Assembly: GCF_027944115.1 (NCBI RefSeq)
Contig: NZ_JAPJZI010000001.1
Location: 2,108,001-2,172,000 of the forward strand
DNA: 64,000 bases
From: Hoeflea prorocentri
GTDB lineage: Bacteria > Pseudomonadota > Alphaproteobacteria > Rhizobiales > Rhizobiaceae
Reading direction: 5' to 3'
The notes under the pieces are model-generated. The model did not search any database. It was given only the letters and a program-made list of their open reading frames with translations, and was not told the origin of the DNA. Below, one piece after another: positions 42,301 to 49,064 of the stretch (positions within the stretch are counted from its first letter, which is position 1; each line of letters begins with the position of its first letter). The position numbers and the translations under genes are program-made.

Positions 42301-42605
42301 ATGCCGACCATCGACGCGTCAAAATAATAGGCCGCAGCCTTCATGTGATCCGCACGCTCGCGCGGATCGGTCGGGATTTCCGCCGTTTTATGGACAATCC
42401 TGCCGTCACGCACGGTATCGAGCATGCCCTGAAACCTGGCCATTGCGTGGGCGAGCGAAGCGGATGGATGGCGCGAAAAATCCAACGGCCGCATGGACGG
42501 GACCGCAGACAAATCGGGCTGCGTCTCATTCCGTCTCAGCTTTTCAAGTGGAAACGGGCCAAGATGGAACGGACGGTGCTTTGCCGAAAAGAAGTTCACA
42601 CTCAT
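39372..42605 (-). CDS. Self-sufficient reductive dehalogenase: RdhA fused to flavin/2Fe-2S reductase
   Basis: 1077 residues from the ATG at 42603-42605. Residues 1 to about 750 match the catabolic (NpRdhA/BhbA-like) reductive dehalogenases. They have a corrinoid-binding region, then two ferredoxin-type motifs, CNSCNKCARECP (C564, C567, C570, C574) and C600 with CGRCMKTCP (C613, C616, C620). Residues of about 760-980 are a ferredoxin-reductase module: RQYS (810-813) for flavin and GGIGVTP (874-880) for NAD(P)H. The end is a plant-type 2Fe-2S domain (C1026, C1031, C1034, C1062). It has no Tat signal, and no membrane anchor gene is adjacent, so it should be cytoplasmic. Electrons would flow NAD(P)H, flavin, 2Fe-2S, 4Fe-4S, B12, removing halide from an aromatic. 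Halogenated substrate unknown. It lies 4 bp after its MarR gene. Confidence 0.9.
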   Translation of the reverse strand: MSVNFFSAKHRPFHLGPFPLEKLRRNETQPDLSAVPSMRPLDFSRHPSASLAHAMARFQGMLDTVRDGRIVHKTAEIPTDPRERADHMKAAAYYFDASMVGIAKLGPAHFLAEPIRNPMVADLKEELEAGQPKSFASGVDAIYADVLESAREELGPVAHHTHALMFLVEYTRDPKPDEAGTEWFVDTQAERAALLTSNVAVVIANYIRMLGHEARAHTATTSDVDLGRLAVSSGLCAVQGAGETAALINPFVGSRFGLAAVTTTLDLDEDLPLGADAGRAGWRSHGPDWWMGRGTQRRAGTATPYKDRDFRMGPHPFETIKRTDKPTTFIDEERVPRFPKRADFFARALFGDIGRKVQEGAKGGMYVMKSPIGACARRALGALLLLQFGEARGPVSPDTHDPQRNADNLKAASYYLSADAVGLSRVPDWAYYSHDAGGNPIEPYHDNGVSLLLDQGFDTMEGASGDDWISVAQSMRAYLRFSLLGGVIGEQVRRLGYSARVHSVLDGDVLQPPLLLLSGLGEVSRIGEVILNPFLGPRLKSGVVTTSMPMVHDKPIDFGLQHFCNSCNKCARECPSGAITAGPKLMYNGYEIWKSDAEKCARYRITNAAGGMCGRCMKTCPWNLEGLFADEAFRWLAINAPASAKTLAALDDRLGRGEINPVKKWWWDIELNVEAGRYVPAAAVNERGLSKDLKLHYADQTLAVYPADMMPPPYPVTHPLDRETGIERYRSLLTPEAYREKLSKGETEGLAPKAQPPSADPEVFPVVVSRRTDPAPDIVRFELERADGKPLPKVEAGAHVDVVIAPEYQRQYSLAGDPADADKYVLGVQREEKGRGGSLLMHRVFKEGRRIFISKPRNHFPLDETAQFSLLMAGGIGVTPLMTMAHRLHALGKEFILHYSAKSAEQCGFADELKSMPWSERVFFHFSGEGRRARLSELVPQFRDGFRLYTCGADRYMDGVFDVAAAKGWPEEALLKEYFSVPETPDYVNHDFTVELARSGRELVVTADQTAADALNDAGIHVDVKCTDGLCGVCAATLVDGQVEHRDHVLSAKERKDRVILCCSRAAEAGGKIRVDL

Positions 42606-42609
42606 GATC

Positions 42610-43059
42610 CTAAAGGCGCTCGAGTTCGCGCGTTTCGCCGGACGACAGCACATCGATATTCCGCAGCAGGATATTGAGGTCGGCATCAGCGATTTTTGAC
42701 GTGAAATGGTCGTTGAGCCATTCGACATGAACCCGGCACTGCTCCATGACATCTCGCCCTTTGTCGGTCAGCCTGATTTCGATGCCCCTGCCATCACCCG
42801 AGGCGGGCTGCCGGATAATCAGCTCCATTTTTTCCATGGAGCGCAAGGCGCGCGACACTGCCGAACGCGCGACGCCGACATAAGACGCAAGCTCCGAAGG
42901 CGTATGGACCCCCTCCAGGCCGACACCGCTCAGGACACACCACATAAGACGCGTCACGCCATAATGGCTGATTTTTTCTTCAAGCCGCGCCTCCATCAGG
43001 CGTGCGAGCCGCGAGACCTTGTAGCCAAGCCGACCATGCAGACGATAGTTACACCCCAT
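42610..43059 (-). CDS. MarR family regulator of the reductive dehalogenase gene
   Basis: 149 residues from the ATG at 43057-43059 (AGAAGG upstream). Winged helix: VTRLMWCVLSGVGLEGVHTPSELASYVGVARSAVSRALRSMEKMELIIRQPASGDGRGIEIRLTDKGRDVMEQ. First gene of a two-gene operon with the dehalogenase. A strong dyad lies directly upstream. MarR-type regulators also accompany many reductive dehalogenase genes in Dehalococcoides, where they act as repressors released by the halogenated substrate or a product; a similar role here is inference. Confidence 0.9.
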   Translation of the reverse strand: MGCNYRLHGRLGYKVSRLARLMEARLEEKISHYGVTRLMWCVLSGVGLEGVHTPSELASYVGVARSAVSRALRSMEKMELIIRQPASGDGRGIEIRLTDKGRDVMEQCRVHVEWLNDHFTSKIADADLNILLRNIDVLSSGETRELERL

Positions 43060-43086
43060 GTGCCTTCTCTTTCGACCATGCAATCC

Positions 43087-43111
43087 ATATAATTAACTGT
43101 GTCAATTATAT
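43087..43111. promoter_or_regulatory. Operator-like dyad between the MarR/dehalogenase operon and the 2-hydroxyacid dehydrogenase
   Basis: Perfect 8-bp inverted repeat ATATAATT-AACTGTGTC-AATTATAT, about 28 bp upstream of the MarR start and 84 bp upstream of the divergent gene. MarR dimers bind AT-rich dyads of this size. Confidence 0.6.
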
Positions 43112-43194
43112 AGTTATCATTGTTAACTTCAAGACGCTTCAACCGGGCACATTGTCGGTTTATGTACAAGGCTGCATAAAACGGGGACCAGACC

Positions 43195-44157
43195 ATGAAT
43201 GACGCAGACATCTTGATTGCCGGAAGCTTTTCACAATCAGCCGAGGAGATGTTTTCCAAGTCTTTTGTCTGCCATCGTCTCCTTCAGGACGCGGATATCC
43301 AGTCACTACCGGTGGGCGTTGCGGAAAAGATTCGCGCGATCGCGGCCGCTCCAAACGCCTCAGTGCATAGCAATCTGATCAAAAAGCTCCCCGGCCTTGA
43401 GATCATTGCGAATTTCGGTGTCGGTTACGACAATATCGATGTCAGCTATGCCGCAAGACACAAGATCATCGTCACAAACACCCCGGATGTCCTGACCGAA
43501 GAGGTTGCCGACGTAGCAATCGGCCTCATGATCATGACCGCGAGGGAGTTGTCCGCCGCCGAACGATGGCTGCGCGACGGCAATTGGAACGGCAGCTACC
43601 CGCTCACTCGCGGCACCTTGCGATCGAAGCGCCTGGGCATATTCGGCCTCGGGCGTATTGGCCTTGCCATCGCGAAGCGGGCCGAAGCAATGAATATGGA
43701 AATCTGCTACCACAACAGAAACCGCGTACGGGACGTGCGCTATCCCTATTGCGCCAGCCTGCGCGAACTTGCATCTCACTGCGACATTCTGCTTTGCGCC
43801 GCCCCCGGGGGAGATGCAACGCGGCGGGCCATCGGATCGGAGATATTCGAGGCGCTCGGCCCCGATGGCATCTTGATTAATATCGGCCGCGGATCGACCG
43901 TTGACGAGACGGCCCTTATCAAAGCGTTGAAAGACGGCACGATCATGAGCGCCGGGCTCGATGTTTTCCACGACGAACCGCATGTGCCGGAAGACCTCCT
44001 GACAATGGACAATGTGGTTCTGCTTCCCCACGTTGCGTCCGCATCTCAGTTCACGCGTAATGCGATGGGAAAGCTGCAGGTTGACAATCTGGTGTCCTGG
44101 TTCCGGGACGGCTTACCGCTGACACCCGTGCCGGAAACGCCCTGGCCCAGGCCTTGA
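43195..44157 (+). CDS. D-isomer 2-hydroxyacid dehydrogenase (glyoxylate/hydroxypyruvate reductase-like)
   Basis: 320 residues. Nucleotide-binding GLGRIG at 151-156, followed by HNR at 173-175, whose Arg suggests NADPH use. The catalytic triad is R232 (NIGRGS), E261 (DEPHVP) and H279 (PHVASAS). The N-terminal substrate domain has NFGVGYDNIDV. It reduces 2-oxo acids such as glyoxylate or hydroxypyruvate, or a substituted phenylpyruvate-like acid. It is divergent from the MarR/dehalogenase operon across one shared operator-like dyad, so it may act in the same pathway. Confidence 0.92.
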   Translation: MNDADILIAGSFSQSAEEMFSKSFVCHRLLQDADIQSLPVGVAEKIRAIAAAPNASVHSNLIKKLPGLEIIANFGVGYDNIDVSYAARHKIIVTNTPDVLTEEVADVAIGLMIMTARELSAAERWLRDGNWNGSYPLTRGTLRSKRLGIFGLGRIGLAIAKRAEAMNMEICYHNRNRVRDVRYPYCASLRELASHCDILLCAAPGGDATRRAIGSEIFEALGPDGILINIGRGSTVDETALIKALKDGTIMSAGLDVFHDEPHVPEDLLTMDNVVLLPHVASASQFTRNAMGKLQVDNLVSWFRDGLPLTPVPETPWPRP

Positions 44158-44188
44158 ACTTTTCGCATCCACCAGGAGGAGAGCAGCC

Positions 44189-44605
44189 ATGACCCCTACC
44201 CCCTACCTGTTTTTCAATGGCGAATGTGCACAGGCAATCGCCGCCTATGTGGCTATTTTTCAGGCAGAAATACTGGAGCAAATGCCGGCATCCGACATGC
44301 CGCCGGACTTTCCCGTCCCCGAAGATAGAAAAGACTGGATCATGCATGCGCGCCTCAGGATCGGAGACGGCCATATCATGGCCTCCGACAACATTGCGGG
44401 TGACAGTCAACCCATGGCCGGCTCATCCGTCCTGCTGAGTTTCCCGACCGCTGCAGAGGCAAAAACTGTATTTGACAAGCTCGCCGATGGCGGCACCGTG
44501 GACATGCCCTGGGCGCCCACATTCTGGAGTGCCGGTTTCGGAACGCTGACGGACCGATTTGGCATCAGATGGATGATTGGCTGCGACGAACAGCCCGGCG
44601 CCTGA
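44189..44605 (+). CDS. PhnB/YjdN-like VOC family protein
   Basis: 138 residues with AGGAGGAG before the ATG. Segments TPYLFFNGECAQAIAAYVAIFQAEIL, MHARLRIGDGHIMASDN and TFWSAGFGTLTDRFGIRWMIGC are those of the PhnB-like (3-demethylubiquinone methyltransferase-like) VOC subfamily. Biochemical role unknown. Lies 31 bp after the dehydrogenase gene, perhaps in the same transcript. Confidence 0.9.
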   Translation: MTPTPYLFFNGECAQAIAAYVAIFQAEILEQMPASDMPPDFPVPEDRKDWIMHARLRIGDGHIMASDNIAGDSQPMAGSSVLLSFPTAAEAKTVFDKLADGGTVDMPWAPTFWSAGFGTLTDRFGIRWMIGCDEQPGA

Positions 44606-44647
44606 GTGGCCGAAGACCCGGAACCCCATATCCTGGAAAGACCAAAA

Positions 44648-44693
44648 AAGGCAGGACCAGCCCGTTGAGGCGTATAACGGCTGACCCTGCCTT
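44648..44693 (+). terminator. Terminator-like long hairpin after the PhnB-like gene
   Basis: Outer stem AAGGCAGG / CCTGCCTT and inner stem AGCC(C)GTT / AACGGCT with a short gap form one long imperfect hairpin about 42 bp after the stop codon, followed by CTATTT. Confidence 0.6.
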
Positions 44694-45077
44694 CTATTTG
44701 CCGAACGAAGTCTGGGCGTAGACCTCGCGCAACCGACAAATCATTTAACAGGACGATCGCCATCCCCTGCGGCTCACGTCCCAAAGCGACGCGCACGACT
44801 ATGCCGCCTCTCATACCCGTCCATTGCAGCGCCACCACCGAAAGGAAATCCGGTCGTGACTTAGGCACGAATCGACAGCCCGTCATCGTGAGCGACAGAC
44901 GGAAATTAGGGGACCGCCACAGCGGGCTCAATCACCCGAATGGGTGACAGGAAACTCCTAACACACTCGTTTGCTTGAGAAATCACTTGCCCCCAATAGT
45001 GGCAAAACCGCCGCAATTTGAATAAGACTAGCAGAACGCAAGTTGGTGCCTGCCGGCATCACGCAGGGGACAATCGC
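44694..45077. other. Intergenic stretch upstream of the hybrid kinase gene
   Basis: No gene recognised; a minus-strand open frame at 44407-44931 runs across the terminator hairpin and into the PhnB-like gene and looks like chance. A small dyad TCACCC-GAAT-GGGTGA (44932-44947) lies about 130 bp before the kinase start and could be a regulator site. Confidence 0.45.
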
Positions 45078-46829
45078 ATGACGCAAGCCGAGGCGCCGGT
45101 TGACGACAGGCTGATCGAAATCAGGATCGCCCAGCAACTGCTTACCCGCTCACCGATCGCAACAACATCCTCTTTTCTGTTCGCCTTGCTGTGCGTTACT
45201 CTGCTTCACGACAGGGTACCGACAGACATCGCAGCCGGCTGGCTGGTCTCGGTTTTTGTCGCCGGCTGCCTGCCTTTCGCATATATGGCCGTGCAAAGAC
45301 GTCATCCGTTCAGTCGCTCGAATATTCGCACATATCTGTTTTTCAACACGCTCAATGCCCTCATATCGGGCCTTGTATGGGGTATCGGGATGTCGGCGCT
45401 GACCGATACATCGTCCGCCCCCTCGATCGCCAACAGTTTTCTTGCAATTTTGGCCTACTCAACGGCCGCCGTGGTCAGCCATGGCGCCTTTCCACGCTCC
45501 TATGCCGCTGCGGCAGGTTCGGCACTTCTCATTTACGGATCTTTCCTCATCGTTTCAGCGCCCGCCCCCGAATGGCGCTTCGGCTTTGTATCGGTCATCA
45601 TGTTCCTTCCGTACATGCTGATTGCGCGCAACATCCATCGCACCACGGTATCGGGTCTGGTCTCCCGGCAGCGACACGATGACATGGTCGAGACCCTGAG
45701 ACAGCAACGCGATGCCATCGAGAAAATCAACGACGACAAAACCCGGTTTCTCGCGGCCACAAGCCATGACCTCGCGCAACCCTTGCATGCGCAGGGCAAT
45801 TACATTGCCGCCTTGCACCGAAAGCTGACACAGCCCGATCAATATGAACTGCTGCAAAAGATCGAAGCCAGTTGGAGAAGCATGGGCAGCATGCTTGAAG
45901 GGCTGGTCGATATTTCCCGGCTTGAGACTGGAAGCGTCGTGCCCAACATCGTGCCCGTGGAGCTGTCAGCACTGGTCTTCGAAATTGTCGACGAGTTCGC
46001 GGAGGTTGCGGACCAGAAACAAATCCAGTTGAGTGCGGATACCTATAAGGCGGTCACCGATACCGACCCTTACCTTTTCAGCCGGGTCCTGCGAAACGTT
46101 GTTTCCAACGCCATCAAGTTCACACCACCTCATGGCCGGGTTATTGCCCGGTTCCGGCAAGACGGCGAAGACATCGTGTTCGACATTCAGGATACCGGTA
46201 TCGGCATCCCGGCTGACAAGATCGGACAGGTCTTCGACGAATATATCCAACTACAAAATGATGAGCGAGATCGCACCAAGGGACTTGGGCTCGGCCTGTC
46301 GATCGTCCGCCGGCTGTGCAACCTGCTCGAAATCGACCACCAGCTCGTATCACACCCGGAAAAGGGTAGCTGCTTCACCTTCCGCCTGCGGCAATCACGA
46401 TCCATTCCGGAAACAACAGCATCAAAAAGTGAGCAGCGCGACGCCTTGCGCATGAGCGTCCTCGTGGTGGATGACGAGCGTACCATCCTGGACAGCATGT
46501 CGGTGATCCTTTCGGACTGGGGCTGTGAAGTGTTTTGCGCGCCGTCGGTTTCGCAGGCGGTCGAGCTGGTCAAAACCTTGAACCTCTCGCCCGATGTCCT
46601 GATAACGGATTTGCGGTTGCCGGGAACTGTCGGCGGCAGCCAACTTGTCGACCTCATCCGCACGACTGTAAAACGAAACCTTCCCGCTATCATCATGACC
46701 GGTAATATCAAGGGCGTCAGCAAGAGCGACCTGCCCTCAGACGCCCTTTTGCTGACAAAGCCGGTCGACGCGGGAACGCTCTATCATGAGCTGTCGCAAA
46801 TCAACGCCTGCGGATCAGATGTAGCGTAA
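45078..46829 (+). CDS. Hybrid sensor histidine kinase/response regulator, membrane-bound
   Basis: 583 residues from the ATG at 45078 (AGGGGA 7 nt upstream); an upstream TTG reading is less likely. About six membrane helices in residues 30-190 without a periplasmic sensor domain, then a HisKA domain with phospho-acceptor H230 (ATSHDLAQPLHAQ). The HATPase domain has SNAIKFTPPHG and DTGIGIPADKIGQVFDEY. The C-terminal receiver has phospho-acceptor D511 (VLITDLRLPG) and a KPVD lysine. It senses something in or near the membrane. The NarL-type regulator encoded tail to tail with it is a probable partner. Confidence 0.92.
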   Translation: MTQAEAPVDDRLIEIRIAQQLLTRSPIATTSSFLFALLCVTLLHDRVPTDIAAGWLVSVFVAGCLPFAYMAVQRRHPFSRSNIRTYLFFNTLNALISGLVWGIGMSALTDTSSAPSIANSFLAILAYSTAAVVSHGAFPRSYAAAAGSALLIYGSFLIVSAPAPEWRFGFVSVIMFLPYMLIARNIHRTTVSGLVSRQRHDDMVETLRQQRDAIEKINDDKTRFLAATSHDLAQPLHAQGNYIAALHRKLTQPDQYELLQKIEASWRSMGSMLEGLVDISRLETGSVVPNIVPVELSALVFEIVDEFAEVADQKQIQLSADTYKAVTDTDPYLFSRVLRNVVSNAIKFTPPHGRVIARFRQDGEDIVFDIQDTGIGIPADKIGQVFDEYIQLQNDERDRTKGLGLGLSIVRRLCNLLEIDHQLVSHPEKGSCFTFRLRQSRSIPETTASKSEQRDALRMSVLVVDDERTILDSMSVILSDWGCEVFCAPSVSQAVELVKTLNLSPDVLITDLRLPGTVGGSQLVDLIRTTVKRNLPAIIMTGNIKGVSKSDLPSDALLLTKPVDAGTLYHELSQINACGSDVA

Positions 46830-46865
46830 GGTGCCTGCACCAGCCCGCATTCCGGCACATCGGGC

Positions 46866-47525
46866 TTAATCAATCAGTCCGAGTGATTGCGCCCTTCGAA
46901 CACAGGCCGCCCGCGTGTTGACGTCGAGGATCTGAAATATTCTTTTGACATGGGTCTTGATCGTGTTCTCGCTGACCTGGAGCACCCCCGCCACGCGGCG
47001 GTTTGAGTACCCCTCCGAAACCAGCTGGAGCACTTCAAGCTGACGTTGGCTGAGCTTGACCGATGTCTCATCCGCCCCTTGTCTCATCGCGGCCGGAGAG
47101 CGGCTATTGTGTTCATAAATATCCCACAGCTTCGGCGGCAGAAATATGTCACCGGCAAGAACAGTGTCCAACGCTTCGTCAAGCATGGCCGACGAGGCGG
47201 TTTTCGGGATGAAACCCTGAGCACCAAGGCGTAAGGCCTCTTCCACCGGCGGCGCTGTGCTGATGCCCGAGATGATGAGCACAGGCATGCGGGCACCGCG
47301 TGCGCGCAATGCCTTTACGAACGCAATGCCATTGATGCTGTCCATGATGAGGTCGGAGATCACGAGGTCGAACCGCCTGCCCTCCTCAAACATGCGTAAC
47401 GCTGTGAGAGGCGATGCGATGGATGTGCACCTATAATGATCGCCGATCCCGCTAATCAGCCCTGCGAGCCCATCTGCAAACATCTGGTGATCATCTACGA
47501 TCACGACTTCGACCGGTTTCGCCAT
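46866..47525 (-). CDS. NarL/LuxR-type response regulator
   Basis: 219 residues from the ATG at 47523-47525 (a TTG precedes it). Receiver domain with D11, D12 and phospho-acceptor D58 (LVISDLIMDS), and the conserved Lys in GFIPKTAS. The C-terminal LuxR helix-turn-helix is LSQRQLEVLQLVSEGYSNRRVAGVLQVSENTIKTHVKRIFQILDVNTR. Ends 36 bp from the kinase stop, in the opposite direction. Its targets are not evident. Confidence 0.93.
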   Translation of the reverse strand: MAKPVEVVIVDDHQMFADGLAGLISGIGDHYRCTSIASPLTALRMFEEGRRFDLVISDLIMDSINGIAFVKALRARGARMPVLIISGISTAPPVEEALRLGAQGFIPKTASSAMLDEALDTVLAGDIFLPPKLWDIYEHNSRSPAAMRQGADETSVKLSQRQLEVLQLVSEGYSNRRVAGVLQVSENTIKTHVKRIFQILDVNTRAACVRRAQSLGLID

Positions 47526-47756
47526 CAAATCGGTTTTCCCTGCCCCGCCCCCGTAGTCGCATGTTTGTAGGCCACGGTCAAAGCCGTAAAACTGCGGTAG
47601 AGCGCAGCTAGGCGACGGCTTTCAATCACGGAAAAGGCAGACAGTTTTCTCTTCGGTCTTAACCTAAAATAAGCGCTCTTGTGCTACCCAAAGGGACAAA
47701 ATCCGACATCAAAGCCGCAATCATCGGCAAATCAAACGCATGACCATCTAAGAAAG

Positions 47757-49064
47757 ATGAATACTTCGAACGCATCCCAGGAACGGCATAACCTGTCCAT
47801 CCTCACCGGTCAGGGCACGCTCTCCACCATCGCGTGGACGATGGCAAACCCATCCATCGTGCTGACATATATCGCGATCTCACTGGATCTTCCGGTTCTT
47901 CTTGCCGGATTGCTTGTCACATTCAGCCAGGCCGCACGGCTTTTTACCGCCACATTCGGGACGCCCGTCGCAGAAAGGCGCATTCAGAAGAAACGAGATC
48001 TTGCCATAACCGACATGGCCTTGGCTTTCAGCTTCATCGTTGCATTGACAGCAGCGGCTTTCGGCACTCAGACCATCGTCGCCATATCATTTATCCTCTG
48101 CATATTGATTGTAGGGGCCGCTTCCGAGTATCAGGCCATTATCACCGCTGGATTTTATGGCAACGTTCTGAATTCAAATTCGCGCAATATCCTCATGTAT
48201 TCGGTGATGACGCTCGGAGGTATTCTTGCATCCGGTCTGGCCTGGTGGGCGCATCGTGCGTTCTTCCATGACCCGCCGTTCGAGCGCCATGTCGTCCTGG
48301 TCTCGATCGGTGTCGTGTGTTTTGTTGTCGCCAGCATCGTCATCCTGCTGGTTCGTGAATACACCATCCGGTCCGAGCAGGAAGACCACCACGGGCACCA
48401 GCCGCATCAAAGACGGTCTTTCATCGCAATTGTGGAAACGCAGCTACGCGACGTCTACGACAAATTTAGCCTCCTCCTGACCATGGAATGGTTCCGCAGC
48501 TATTTAAGGATCCGGCTCGCTTTGCTGACGGTTGAGTTGTCAGTTCCGTTTTATGCGATCCTGGCTGCACTTTCGCACCATGAATCTCCAAAAGGGCTTG
48601 CCGCACTGATTATATCCTCGGCGACCGCGCTCATCGTATCGGGCCCGCTTTGGGGCGCTATCGGCACCAAATCGACCCGATTGGTCATGGTCCTCGGAGC
48701 CATGATGGCAGCGTCGGCTGGCCTGCTGCTGATCGTGGATCATTTCATCCAGCTTGCAAGCGCTCCCTATATCCACGCAGTCGCGCTGTTTCTCGTTACA
48801 ATTGCGGTTCGCGGCGTTACCACGGCACGCTATCTCTATTTCATTGATATCGCACCGGAAAAATATGTTGTTACGGGTATTGGAGTTTCGAAGGTCGCCG
48901 TTCGGATCGTTGGTATAGGCCTATCGTTCGTATTGGCATCCGTTGCCCATATCCAGCACGTCCTTTGGGCGATCCTTGCGCTCGCGCTGATCAACGGTGT
49001 TACCGCGATACTGGCCATGCGCGCGCCGGAGGCGCCAAGAAACGGTGAAACGGCCAACGCCTAG
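47757..49064 (+). CDS. MFS-type transporter
   Basis: 435 residues from the ATG at 47757 (AAGAAAG upstream). About twelve membrane helices in two halves joined by a long cytoplasmic loop rich in His (REYTIRSEQEDHHGHQPHQ) around residues 200-220. Not close to any named MFS group that I recognise; the substrate is unknown. Its stop overlaps the converging glutamate-synthase-family gene by 4 bp. Confidence 0.8.
   Translation: MNTSNASQERHNLSILTGQGTLSTIAWTMANPSIVLTYIAISLDLPVLLAGLLVTFSQAARLFTATFGTPVAERRIQKKRDLAITDMALAFSFIVALTAAAFGTQTIVAISFILCILIVGAASEYQAIITAGFYGNVLNSNSRNILMYSVMTLGGILASGLAWWAHRAFFHDPPFERHVVLVSIGVVCFVVASIVILLVREYTIRSEQEDHHGHQPHQRRSFIAIVETQLRDVYDKFSLLLTMEWFRSYLRIRLALLTVELSVPFYAILAALSHHESPKGLAALIISSATALIVSGPLWGAIGTKSTRLVMVLGAMMAASAGLLLIVDHFIQLASAPYIHAVALFLVTIAVRGVTTARYLYFIDIAPEKYVVTGIGVSKVAVRIVGIGLSFVLASVAHIQHVLWAILALALINGVTAILAMRAPEAPRNGETANA

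Noticed and set aside
42606-42752. N-terminal extension of the dehalogenase open frame
   Set aside because: These 49 codons overlap the MarR gene in another frame and start with low-complexity Ser/Cys-rich residues. The ATG at 42603-42605 directly precedes sequence matching known relatives.
44407-44931. Minus-strand 174-codon open frame
   Set aside because: It overlaps the PhnB-like gene and its terminator hairpin, and its product shows no fold or motif.
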